Part shown: in pieces, positions 1-6,031 of the stretch
Layout: each line of letters starts with the position of its first letter
Numbering within the stretch: the first letter of the stretch is position 1
Source: Betaproteobacteria bacterium
GTDB taxonomy: Bacteria > Pseudomonadota > Gammaproteobacteria > Burkholderiales > Nitrosomonadaceae
Assembly (NCBI GenBank): GCA_022601315.1
Contig: JAHZIU010000393.1
Span: 1-12,165, forward strand
DNA length: 12,165 nucleotides
Direction of reading: 5' to 3'
Translations under genes and position numbers: made by a program
Notes under the pieces: generated by a model
The model's input: the letters and a program-made list of their open reading frames with translations, nothing else
What the model was told of the DNA's origin: nothing
Database searches by the model: none

Positions 1-16
1 AAACCAACCAAACAAC

Positions 17-724
17 ATGAAAATCAGAGTTATCACAGCCTTATTTCTTCTTTTTATCATACCAATTCAAAGCAACGCCTCGGGAAAAGGTCCACGACTT
101 CCCGAGCCTATGGTGTTCGACTTGGTTCTGCCATTAGGGGCTAAAAGAAACGAATATGAGTTTAATTCATTGGCTCAATACGACTTTGCAGAAGATGCCG
201 TCGAATTGAATCCGGAGTTTGAATATGCCTATGCTGATGGATATGGTATTGAATTTGAATTTCCAATGCATAACACTGAATTAGAGGCGTATAAGTTAGC
301 TTTACAAGGCACATTTAGTTTTCTCACCAGTAGAAAATTTATCCATGGCTGGCAATACTTTGGTGAATATTTCAAGGATGAGAAAGCACTTGAAAACGAT
401 CTGTTATATCTATTTGGGTACGAGTTTAACGAAAGATGGAGCATGTTAAATATGGTAGGTTTTCGTACAACAGATATCCGTGCTAGAGGCCAATTTGAAG
501 GACTGGTTAATGCCAATCTTTTCTATACCTTCTCCAAAGAGTTGATTTTAGGACTAGAGATAAACTGGGAAAAAAGACCACACGAACCTGATGTCACTTT
601 ACTTATGCCACAATTACATGTTCAATTGGCCAAACATGCTAAGATCCAGTTTGGCTTTGGCATGAAGCGATCACACCATGAAAATCATCCACATGCAGCT
701 ACACGAATTATTTTCGGATTTTAA
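17..724 (+). CDS. Secreted, probably outer-membrane beta-barrel protein of unknown function
   Basis: 235 residues. The N-terminus is a clear signal peptide: basic MKIR, a hydrophobic stretch to about residue 17, then a likely signal peptidase I site after Ser-Asn-Ala (residue 21). The mature part has alternating polar and aromatic residues without hydrophobic helices, as in amphipathic beta strands (for example LFYTFSKELILGLEINW), and the chain ends in Phe (IIFGF), typical of outer-membrane barrels recognised by the BAM complex. I do not recognise the family. The late His-rich stretch (HHENHPHAA) could bind metal, but that is speculation. The start is the first ATG. No Shine-Dalgarno sequence is visible in the 16 bases before it, and any promoter lies outside the window. 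Export to the outer membrane is an inference from composition. Confidence 0.8.
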   Translation: MKIRVITALFLLFIIPIQSNASGKGPRLPEPMVFDLVLPLGAKRNEYEFNSLAQYDFAEDAVELNPEFEYAYADGYGIEFEFPMHNTELEAYKLALQGTFSFLTSRKFIHGWQYFGEYFKDEKALENDLLYLFGYEFNERWSMLNMVGFRTTDIRARGQFEGLVNANLFYTFSKELILGLEINWEKRPHEPDVTLLMPQLHVQLAKHAKIQFGFGMKRSHHENHPHAATRIIFGF

Positions 725-780
725 GAATCTGCATAAATCAATCACAGCAAACCAACGAATAATATGTAATATTTTGATCC

Positions 781-808
781 AAAAAAAACCCTACCGCAAG
801 CAGTAGGG
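781..808 (-). terminator. Intrinsic terminator, minus strand
   Basis: CCCTAC (789-794) pairs with GTAGGG (803-808) around an 8-nt loop. A run of eight A residues at 781-788 becomes the T tract after the hairpin when read on the minus strand. On the plus strand no T run follows the hairpin, so it does not terminate the gene at 17-724. Confidence 0.7.
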
Positions 809-917
809 CTTAAAGGGCCTCGTCATAAAACCTAAACCTTAACCAAAATGCCAAAAAATCTCTTACTTAACAAAACATTAACTTAGCTTTTACATTCATG
901 TGGATTGCGTTAATCTG
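781..917 (-). ncRNA. Candidate small RNA (orphan minus-strand transcription unit)
   Basis: A minus-strand sigma70-like promoter (924-951) and a strong minus-strand intrinsic terminator (781-808) frame about 137 nt with no credible ORF. The longest peptides inside are about 10-11 codons, and none has a Shine-Dalgarno sequence. The terminator cannot serve the flanking genes: both neighbours are on the plus strand, and the T run lies on the minus-strand side only. The predicted start is near 917 and the end near 781. The terminal hairpin with eight T residues fits an Hfq-type small RNA tail. The unit is predicted from these signals alone; no known RNA family was recognised. Confidence 0.45.
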
Positions 918-923
918 GTTACA

Positions 924-951
924 AATATAGTACATGATCAGTACAATTCAA
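924..951 (-). promoter_or_regulatory. Sigma70-like promoter for the candidate small RNA
   Basis: Read on the minus strand: -35 TTGAAT (946-951), a 16-bp spacer, and -10 TATATT (924-929), matching consensus at 4/6 and 5/6. The spacer contains TGATCA flanked by GTAC on both sides, a near-palindrome that could be an operator. Confidence 0.4.
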
Positions 952-1128
952 ACTGTGAATAAAGACACAATTCTCATCTATTTCTTTATATTGTCAGTGA
1001 CGCATACCATATATAAAACATAATTATTAGAAAATACTATACATACAAACGCCAGCCACATTCTAAATTAAATCAATAATAACCAGCAAAAACAATAGAC
1101 TTACAAATAATATTAATTTTTATTCTGC
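952..1128. other. AT-rich gene-free stretch
   Basis: This is the remainder of the gap between the candidate small RNA promoter and the traB promoter. I found no ORF with start and ribosome-binding signals on either strand and no convincing hairpin. It is strongly AT-rich, as expected of upstream promoter regions. Confidence 0.5.
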
Positions 1129-1156
1129 TTGACAAACCAATAAATCAAAGCATAAA
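1129..1156 (+). promoter_or_regulatory. Candidate sigma70 promoter for the traB-ABC operon
   Basis: A perfect -35 TTGACA (1129-1134) and -10 CATAAA (1151-1156, 4/6) are separated by 16 bp. The predicted transcription start falls at about 1163, practically on the ATG at 1162, which would make a leaderless message. No Shine-Dalgarno sequence precedes that ATG, which agrees with this, but the -10 is only moderate. Confidence 0.4.
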
Positions 1157-1161
1157 AACTC

Positions 1162-2403
1162 ATGACTAAATCAGACCAACAATATATTGAATTACCCCCG
1201 GAAAACATTGCACAGACCGAGCCACTAAAAACAGTAAAGATCAACAATTGCAGTATAACAATGTTGGGCACTGCACATGTTTCCAAAGCAAGTGCTGATA
1301 AAGTCCAAGAATTAATTGCAACAGGAAAATATGACGCTGTCGCGGTTGAATTATGCCCAAGCCGTCATAAAGCCATTGTTAATCCTGACGCAATGGCCAA
1401 GATGGATTTATTTCAGGTTATCAAAAGTGGACAAGCCAGTATGGTTGCAGCAAGTCTTGCTTTAGGCGCTTTCCAGCAACGCATGGCTGAGCAATTCGGT
1501 ATTGAACCCGGTGCCGAAATGCGTGTTGCCATTCATGACGCTCAAAAGGAAAAATTGCCAGTTATACTAATAGACCGAGAAATTGGCACAACCCTGAAAC
1601 GAATTTATCGGAATGTACCCTGGTGGAAACGCCTTAATTTATTTAGTGGCCTGATAGCCAGTGTCATCAGCAAAGAAAAAGTAAGCGCTGAAGAAATCGA
1701 AAAATTAAAAGAAGGTGATGTACTGGAAAGCACATTCTCACAGTTTGCAGAAAATGAAAAAGATTTATTCCAACCGCTTATTAGTGAACGCGATGAGTAT
1801 ATGTCTGCCCGTCTAATAAATGAATGCAATAAAAACGGTTATCAGCATATTTTAGCAATCATTGGTGCCGGACATATGAATGGCATGGTACAGCAAATTG
1901 AGAACAAATGCATTACAGATCCGGATGAAAAGATTACGCAACTGGATGCCATTCCCCCAACATCTAATTGGTTTAAATTTTTACCCTGGATAATTGTCGG
2001 TTTAATTCTAACCGGTTTCGTCATTGGCTTTATGCGTAGCCCGGAAATTGGTACAGCAATGGTTCTTGACTGGATATTAATCAATGGCGGGCTATCCGCA
2101 TTGGGTGCAGCAATCGCTTTTGCCCATCCACTAACCATTTTAACAGCCTTCCTGGCAGCACCTTTGACCTCATTAAACCCAACCATCGGTGCCGGTATGG
2201 TTGTCGCTGCAGCAGAAACCTACTTACGCAAACCAAAAATCGATGACTTTAACCGGCTCCGAAGTGATACGACCAGCTTGAAAGGTTGGTGGAATAATCA
2301 AGTAACACGAATATTGCTGATTTTTATACTCGCTACTATGGGCTCCGCCATTGGCACCTATGTTGCGGGTTTTCGAATTTTTGAACGTCTGAGTAGCGGT
2401 TAA
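1162..2403 (+). CDS. traB: TraB/PrgY-family membrane protein
   Basis: 413 residues, about the usual length for the family named after the enterococcal pheromone-shutdown protein TraB; homologues are widespread in bacteria, archaea and eukaryotes and their biochemical role is poorly defined. Visible family motifs are GTAHVS (residues 36-41), VELCPSR (62-68) and GAGHMNGM (235-242). The conserved Glu63 and His residues are the sort proposed as metal or catalytic ligands in the TraB/GumN (TIKI-like) superfamily. The C-terminal third is membrane-embedded: hydrophobic segments lie at about 271-292, 300-355 and 383-405, so the protein is a soluble N-terminal domain anchored by several helices. The start must be this ATG because the next Met (residue 34) already lies in the conserved motif. 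No Shine-Dalgarno sequence is visible. The gene ends 7 bp before an ABC exporter, so the two are probably co-transcribed. Confidence 0.88.
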   Translation: MTKSDQQYIELPPENIAQTEPLKTVKINNCSITMLGTAHVSKASADKVQELIATGKYDAVAVELCPSRHKAIVNPDAMAKMDLFQVIKSGQASMVAASLALGAFQQRMAEQFGIEPGAEMRVAIHDAQKEKLPVILIDREIGTTLKRIYRNVPWWKRLNLFSGLIASVISKEKVSAEEIEKLKEGDVLESTFSQFAENEKDLFQPLISERDEYMSARLINECNKNGYQHILAIIGAGHMNGMVQQIENKCITDPDEKITQLDAIPPTSNWFKFLPWIIVGLILTGFVIGFMRSPEIGTAMVLDWILINGGLSALGAAIAFAHPLTILTAFLAAPLTSLNPTIGAGMVVAAAETYLRKPKIDDFNRLRSDTTSLKGWWNNQVTRILLIFILATMGSAIGTYVAGFRIFERLSSG

Positions 2404-2434
2404 CAAAAACATGTTTGGTTTTTTTGAACGTCTG
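2378..2434 (+). repeat. 14-bp direct repeat across the traB/ABC junction
   Basis: TTTTTGAACGTCTG occurs exactly at 2378-2391 (end of traB) and 2421-2434 (start of the ABC gene), 43 bp apart. Both copies encode Phe-Glu-Arg-Leu in their own gene's frame. Confidence 0.9.
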
Positions 2435-4267
2435 GCAAATCCGTTCCCACCCGAACATCCTACCGAACCTCCTAAGAACTTATACCAATTCTGCCGCCAT
2501 TACACTAAGGGTATCGAACCTTACTTAGTCTTAATGGCTATTTTGACCACTTGCTTGGCCGTTAGTGAAGCCATGCTATATGGCATATTAGGACAAATGG
2601 TGGATTGGCTGGCAACCAAGGATTCAAAGCACTTTATCGCAAATGAATGGCAACTCTTACTGACCATGTCAGTCTTTATCCTACTATTCATTCCGATTAT
2701 TGTATTGTTACATTCACTGGTTATTCACCAAACACTCATGGGCAATTTCCCCATGCGTGTACGTTGGTTATCCCATCGATATTTACTCAACCAAAGTTAC
2801 GCATTCTTTCAGCACGAATTCAGTGGACGCATTGCCACCAAAGTAATGCAAACAGCCATATCTGTACGTGAAACTGTAATGAAGCTGCTCGATGTCATAC
2901 TGTTTGTTACCGTTTATCTCATCACAACTTTATTATTGGTAGCAAATGCTAGCCCACTTTTATGCTTACCTTTACTTGCTTGGTTAATAGCATATATAAG
3001 TATTTTGTTCCATTTTGTCCCACAATTAAAACGTATCTCCACCTTACAAGCTGATGCCCGCTCACTTATGACCGGTCGCATTGTAGACAGTTATACCAAT
3101 ATCCTGACACTTAAACTCTTTTCACAAAGCCAACGTGAGTCAGCTTATGTTAAAACAAGCATGCAAGAATTCATATCTACCGTACACCCACAAATGCGTT
3201 TAGCGACTTGGCTCAATATCAGTGTATGGTCAATTAATATGCTGTTGGTTTTTGTAACAGGCGCATTGGGTATTTATTTATGGATCAATGCTGATATTGG
3301 CCCTGGCGCAATCGCCATTGTAATGAGTCTGGCAATACGCCTGACGGGTATGTCGCATTGGGTCATGTGGGAAGTAAATAATCTGTTTGAAAATATTGGC
3401 ACAGTTCAAGACGGCATCAATACACTATCCAAACCACAAAATGTAACTGACCGTGCAGATGCTCAAGAACTTCAAGTTCATCATGGCGCCATTCAATTTC
3501 ACCATGTGCACTTTTCTTATCAACAGAACAATTCGCAAACCAAAAACACTTTAATTTTCGACGACCTCAATCTTTTGATTAAGGCCGGTGAGAAAGTAGG
3601 CATTGTAGGGCGCTCAGGCGCTGGCAAATCGACATTTGTAAATTTATTGTTACGATTCTATGACATTCAACAAGGATATATCACCATTGATAAACAAGAT
3701 ATTAGTAAAGTACAACAAGACAGTCTACGCGCTAATATTGCCATGGTGACACAAGATACTTCATTACTACACCGTTCAGTGCGTGACAATATTCTGTTCG
3801 GTAAACCCAGCGCAACAGAAACACAAATGATAGCTGCCGCCAAACAAGCTCAAGCCCATGACTTTATTCAAACATTAAAAGATATTAAAGGCCGTATCGG
3901 CTATGACGCACATGTTGGCGAACGCGGCGTAACGCTCTCAGGAGGCCAGCGCCAACGCATTGCCATTGCTCGCGTCTTATTAAAGAATCCACCCATACTA
4001 GTACTAGATGAAGCAACCTCAGCGCTGGATTCTGAAGTAGAAGCCAGTATTCAACAAAGCCTTGATCAACTGATGCAAAATAAAACTGTCATTGCAATTG
4101 CACACCGACTCTCGACAATTGCCGCCATGGATCGACTGATTGTATTTGATAAGGGTCGAATTGTAGAACAAGGTAGCCATGCCAAGCTAATTGCGAATAA
4201 CCAGCTTTATGCACAACTGTGGAACCATCAATCGGGTGGGTTCTTAGGCTTGTTAAATGGAGAATGA
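2411..4267 (+). CDS. ABC exporter, fused membrane and ATPase domains
   Basis: 618 residues: a type IV (MsbA/multidrug-like) ABC half-transporter that would act as a homodimer in the inner membrane. The N-terminal ~340 residues are a six-helix ABC transmembrane domain (first helix about 36-60). The nucleotide-binding domain is complete: Walker A GRSGAGKST (400-408), signature LSGGQRQR (from 509), Walker B ILVLDEATSALD with Asp533 and Glu534, and the H-loop His565 in AIAHRLST. All catalytic residues are present, so it should be active. The substrate cannot be read from sequence; lipids, peptides or drugs are all possible. It starts 7 bp after traB and has no evident Shine-Dalgarno sequence, so it may depend on translation of traB. 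TraB plus exporter suggests a shared envelope role, which is inference. Confidence 0.92.
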   Translation: MFGFFERLANPFPPEHPTEPPKNLYQFCRHYTKGIEPYLVLMAILTTCLAVSEAMLYGILGQMVDWLATKDSKHFIANEWQLLLTMSVFILLFIPIIVLLHSLVIHQTLMGNFPMRVRWLSHRYLLNQSYAFFQHEFSGRIATKVMQTAISVRETVMKLLDVILFVTVYLITTLLLVANASPLLCLPLLAWLIAYISILFHFVPQLKRISTLQADARSLMTGRIVDSYTNILTLKLFSQSQRESAYVKTSMQEFISTVHPQMRLATWLNISVWSINMLLVFVTGALGIYLWINADIGPGAIAIVMSLAIRLTGMSHWVMWEVNNLFENIGTVQDGINTLSKPQNVTDRADAQELQVHHGAIQFHHVHFSYQQNNSQTKNTLIFDDLNLLIKAGEKVGIVGRSGAGKSTFVNLLLRFYDIQQGYITIDKQDISKVQQDSLRANIAMVTQDTSLLHRSVRDNILFGKPSATETQMIAAAKQAQAHDFIQTLKDIKGRIGYDAHVGERGVTLSGGQRQRIAIARVLLKNPPILVLDEATSALDSEVEASIQQSLDQLMQNKTVIAIAHRLSTIAAMDRLIVFDKGRIVEQGSHAKLIANNQLYAQLWNHQSGGFLGLLNGE

Positions 4268-4296
4268 ATATTCCAGTTCACAAAGACGTTCATCTT

Positions 4297-4319
4297 ACTA
4301 ATAAAGTTAGTGCCTTTTT
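4297..4319 (+). terminator. Weak candidate terminator after the ABC gene
   Basis: ACTAA (4297-4301) pairs with TTAGT (4307-4311) around a 5-nt loop, with five T residues at 4315-4319. The stem is short and AT-only, so it may be weak or coincidental. Confidence 0.3.
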
Positions 4320-4342
4320 AATTACAGCATGTCCTAAAAAAT

Positions 4343-4666
4343 ATGATAATGAAATCACGAAACATTCTTTCAGATTTGCCGCATTGCTTGAAAAATGAAG
4401 TATTTGATTCACTCATTAAAAATGAGTCCATCACTATTGAACGGATAGTATCCAAAGGTCATCGCTCACCAGAAAATGGCTGGTATGACCAAGAGAAGAA
4501 TGAATGGGTTTTAATCATCAAAGGACAAGCTATATTATCATTCGATGACAAACAATCGATTAGTCTAAATGAGGGCGATTATATAAATATACCGCCCCAT
4601 AAGAAACACAAAGTAACCTGGACAAACCCAGACTGCGAAACAATCTGGCTAGCAGTGCATTTCTAG
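4343..4666 (+). CDS. Small single-domain cupin
   Basis: 107 residues forming one cupin beta-barrel. Cupin motif 1 is spread over GHRSPENGWYDQEKNEWVL (about residues 39-57), and motif 2 is GDYINIPPHKKHKVTW. Candidate metal ligands are the His of GH, the Glu of NEW and the His of KKH. The combination WYDQ...EWV...IPPHKKH...TIWLAVHF is characteristic of a common small proteobacterial cupin group with no established function, so I give no substrate. The first ATG (4343) is followed by a second at 4349; an in-frame stop at 4319-4321 bars a longer form. Neither start has a clear Shine-Dalgarno sequence. It follows the ABC gene by 75 bp and converges on rpmE with only 12 bp between stop codons. Confidence 0.85.
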   Translation: MIMKSRNILSDLPHCLKNEVFDSLIKNESITIERIVSKGHRSPENGWYDQEKNEWVLIIKGQAILSFDDKQSISLNEGDYINIPPHKKHKVTWTNPDCETIWLAVHF

Positions 4667-4670
4667 CACA

Positions 4671-4697
4671 AGCAATATCTATGCAGATTCTTGCTTT
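4671..4697. terminator. Candidate bidirectional hairpin between the convergent cupin and rpmE genes
   Basis: AGCAA (4671-4675) pairs with TTGCT (4691-4695), and inside it ATCT (4677-4680) pairs with AGAT (4685-4688), around a 4-nt loop with a small internal bulge. It straddles the 3' end of rpmE. No real T tract follows on either strand, so the terminator role is tentative. Confidence 0.3.
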
Positions 4698-4903
4698 GGT
4701 GCTTGCTTGCCATATTTCTGGCGAAACTTCTCAACTCTACCTGCAGTATCAACAATCTTTTGCTTACCCGTATAAAACGGATGACAAGTAGAACAAACTT
4801 CTATGCTTAATGCTTTATTCATTGTGGAGCGTGTTTTAAATACATTCCCACAACTGCATGTTACCGTGATTTCTTCGTATTCTGGATGAATGTCTGCTTT
4901 CAT
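4679..4903 (-). CDS. rpmE: 50S ribosomal protein L31, zinc-binding form
   Basis: 74 residues, the normal size for L31, a small protein of the large ribosomal subunit that bridges the two subunits. It begins MKADIHPEY and carries the cysteine pattern CSC (16 and 18) and CSTC (37 and 40), the four zinc ligands of the 'C+' form; zinc-free paralogues (ykgM type) lack them. [19 protein letters not shown] is the conserved L31 core. The C-terminus (KQAPKQESA) is a short variable tail. A good Shine-Dalgarno sequence, GAGGG, lies about 9 bases before the ATG on the minus strand. A sigma70 promoter is visible upstream (4954-4982), giving a leader of about 44 nt. In bacteria with both forms, the zinc-bound L31 is exchanged under zinc starvation; no second copy is in this window. 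Confidence 0.97.
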   Translation of the reverse strand: MKADIHPEYEEITVTCSCGNVFKTRSTMNKALSIEVCSTCHPFYTGKQKIVDTAGRVEKFRQKYGKQAPKQESA

Positions 4904-4953
4904 TATGTCGTACCCTCAGATGCCACCCTGGAGGGATGGATTGAAAACAGAGT

Positions 4954-4982
4954 ATTATCCCTGAATGTGCGTATTGGCGCAA
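4954..4982 (-). promoter_or_regulatory. rpmE promoter
   Basis: Read on the minus strand: -35 TTGCGC (4977-4982), a 17-bp spacer and -10 GATAAT (4954-4959, 5/6). The predicted start is near 4947, leaving a 44-nt leader before the rpmE ATG. Confidence 0.5.
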
Positions 4983-5017
4983 CTACTGTGAAGTATATTA
5001 TTGTGTGCAGAAATCAG

Positions 5018-5046
5018 TTGACATGGCCATCCAATGCATATACATT
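5018..5046 (+). promoter_or_regulatory. Candidate promoter of the ribbon-helix-helix gene
   Basis: A perfect -35 TTGACA (5018-5023), a 17-bp spacer and -10 TACATT (5041-5046, 4/6). It is divergent from the rpmE promoter, with the two -35 boxes 35 bp apart. The -10 box lies inside a palindrome, see next entry. Confidence 0.45.
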
Positions 5047-5099
5047 GTATATACTTTGTTCAGGTAAAATTATTGTGACTCATAACAGCATATGCATTG
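5036..5099 (+). promoter_or_regulatory. Operator-like repeats upstream of the ribbon-helix-helix gene
   Basis: GCATATACATTG (5036-5047) recurs as GCATATGCATTG (5088-5099), 11 of 12 identical and 52 bp apart (about five helical turns). The first copy also forms the perfect inverted repeat ATATAC-att-GTATAT (5038-5052) over the -10 box; the second contains the palindrome GCATATGC. This placement suits autorepression by the adjacent small DNA-binding protein, which is inference. Confidence 0.4.
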
Positions 5100-5115
5100 A
5101 GCGTAGCTTAAACTG

Positions 5116-5307
5116 ATGAATGGAAAGAAGAACGCACAAAGCAAAAAGCTAAAGAAAAAAGACAGCCAGCTTTTGATCCGCATTAATAGTGATGAACGTG
5201 ATCACTTTATAAATTTATGCGAGCAGCTAGATACCAGTGCTGCACGAGAAATAAGGCGGTTTATTCGTTCTTTTGTCAGCAAACATGATCGCAACGACAA
5301 TACCTAA
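5116..5307 (+). CDS. Small ribbon-helix-helix-type DNA-binding protein
   Basis: 63 residues. A lysine-rich N-terminal arm (about residues 4-15) precedes a pattern typical of ribbon-helix-helix (Arc/MetJ-like) proteins: a short strand LLIRIN (19-24), helix 1 SDERDHFINLCEQLD (25-39), a turn at DTSA, and helix 2 AREIRRFIRSFV (about 43-54). Such proteins bind DNA as dimers with the strand in the major groove; LIRIN would be that strand. No toxin gene follows, so it is not an obvious antitoxin. The start is the only Met in frame; the Shine-Dalgarno sequence is poor. Operator-like repeats and a TTGACA promoter lie just upstream. The fold is assigned from pattern, not alignment, and the target genes are unknown. 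rpmE is the divergent neighbour and could share control. Confidence 0.7.
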   Translation: MNGKKNAQSKKLKKKDSQLLIRINSDERDHFINLCEQLDTSAAREIRRFIRSFVSKHDRNDNT

Positions 5308-5451
5308 GCAAATACTTATTCCCCACACACAAATAGGGAATGTCCGCTACCAGAAAACAAGATTTAAATAATAACCTATACTCATTTCGAACATTATATA
5401 ACTCTTGTCTACAAGTAGCTTCGTTGTCAATACCTTATGGAGATAGTAAAT

Positions 5452-5568
5452 ATGGCTAACAAAAAAGTAAAATCCCTGAAAAAAGAGATTAAAGCAAGAA
5501 AAAATAAAATCGGTAAGCAAGAAGACAAGTTGAAGAAACTAAAAAAATCATTAAAGAAAGCCGCTTAA
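5452..5568 (+). CDS. 38-residue lysine-rich helical mini-protein
   Basis: ATG at 5452 to TAA at 5566-5568. The protein has 16 Lys and 1 Arg against 3 acidic residues, net charge about +14, and no Cys, aromatic, His or Pro. Hydrophobic residues Val6, Leu9, Ile13, Ile20, Leu27, Leu30 and Leu34 follow a heptad-like 3/4/7 spacing, so a single amphipathic helix or short coiled coil is likely. It has the best Shine-Dalgarno sequence in the window: GGAG (5439-5442) 9 bases before the ATG, suggesting strong translation. It is followed by a perfect 13-bp hairpin and a strong intrinsic terminator, so it is probably a single-gene unit. I do not recognise a named family. Binding of a polyanion (DNA, RNA, or polyphosphate given ppk1 next door) is inference from charge and context. 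Confidence 0.75.
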   Translation: MANKKVKSLKKEIKARKNKIGKQEDKLKKLKKSLKKAA

Positions 5569-5583
5569 ATTCTTGTTATCAGA

Positions 5584-5619
5584 TTTACTCGTTACCAGAT
5601 TGCAAGGGTAACGAGTAAA
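5584..5619 (+). other. Perfect 13-bp stem-loop after the lysine-rich gene
   Basis: TTTACTCGTTACC (5584-5596) pairs without mismatch with GGTAACGAGTAAA (5607-5619) around a 10-nt loop. No T tract follows, so it is more likely an mRNA 3'-end stabiliser, processing site or protein-binding palindrome than a terminator. It starts 15 bp after the stop codon. Confidence 0.7.
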
Positions 5620-5634
5620 GCTTCTATTCCTCTC

Positions 5635-5661
5635 TTGCTTTCCAAGAAAGCAAATTTTTTT
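5635..5661 (+). terminator. Intrinsic terminator of the lysine-rich gene
   Basis: TTGCTTTC (5635-5642) pairs with GAAAGCAA (5646-5653), giving 8 bp with a 3-nt loop, followed by A and seven T residues (5655-5661). This is a textbook plus-strand intrinsic terminator and separates the 38-residue gene from ppk1. Confidence 0.85.
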
Positions 5662-5878
5662 CGACAAAAGATAACTTCAAACTGTACACCAGACTGAATA
5701 GCGATTTTTATTTCTCTAGTTTATCGCCATCTCCATCAAGACAACTACTCTTCACGACACCAGCGCGTAAGGGCTAGATATTTACCCCAATTAAATTCCA
5801 ACTACTGTTTGCACTATTCAGATGCTACATGCAGTTTAATCAGATAGGCTACTAATAGATTGTAATTTGCATGGACAT
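5662..5878. other. Gene-free stretch upstream of the ppk1 leader
   Basis: No ORF with start signals was found on either strand. One short inverted repeat is present (GCGAT 5701-5705, ATCGC 5723-5727) without other signals. Probably upstream promoter DNA for ppk1. Confidence 0.4.
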
Positions 5879-5964
5879 CTGTTGTAAAATCTGGCAACAA
5901 CTTAAACAGGCACATCGCTACGCTAAGTTGCAAATATTAAGCTGTGATTCGGTGGTGCAACTTG
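5879..5964 (+). promoter_or_regulatory. Interlocking inverted repeats and Pho-box-like sequence upstream of ppk1
   Basis: Segments: 1 TGTTG (5880-5884), 2 CAACA/CAACTTA (5895-5904), 3 TAAGTTGCA (5924-5932), 4 TGCAACTT (5956-5963). Segment 1 can pair with 2, 2 with 3 (CAACTTA/TAAGTTG, 7 bp) and 3 with 4 (AAGTTGCA/TGCAACTT, 8 bp), so the pairings exclude one another as in an attenuator. No T tract follows segment 4. As DNA, the same pattern is three CAACTT sites in alternating orientation, which could be operators. Segment 1 also opens a sequence resembling two PhoB half-sites (5879-5898) but with 12-bp instead of 11-bp spacing. Confidence 0.4.
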
Positions 5965-6004
5965 ATGGTTCGAGACAATTCCATATACCTGAAATTCACC
6001 CATA

Positions 6005-6010
6005 TATAAT
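6005..6010 (+). promoter_or_regulatory. Perfect -10 box before ppk1
   Basis: TATAAT, consensus, 22 bp before the ppk1 ATG. No good -35 or extended -10 accompanies it, so it may need an activator or be chance in AT-rich DNA. If used, the start is near 6017 and the leader only about 15 nt. Confidence 0.35.
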
Positions 6011-6031
6011 TAATATGACGGCAATAACTAA

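Noticed and set aside
229..516. 95-codon minus-strand ORF inside the outer-membrane gene
   Set aside because: Lies wholly within a gene with signal peptide and barrel-like pattern; its product has no recognisable features.
4886..5116. 76-codon plus-strand ORF overlapping the start of rpmE
   Set aside because: It begins inside rpmE, covers both divergent promoters, has no ribosome-binding site and its product has no domain pattern.
5318..5341. ATTCCC/GGGAAT inverted repeat after the ribbon-helix-helix gene
   Set aside because: Only 6 bp with a 12-nt loop and no T tract, so not called as a terminator.
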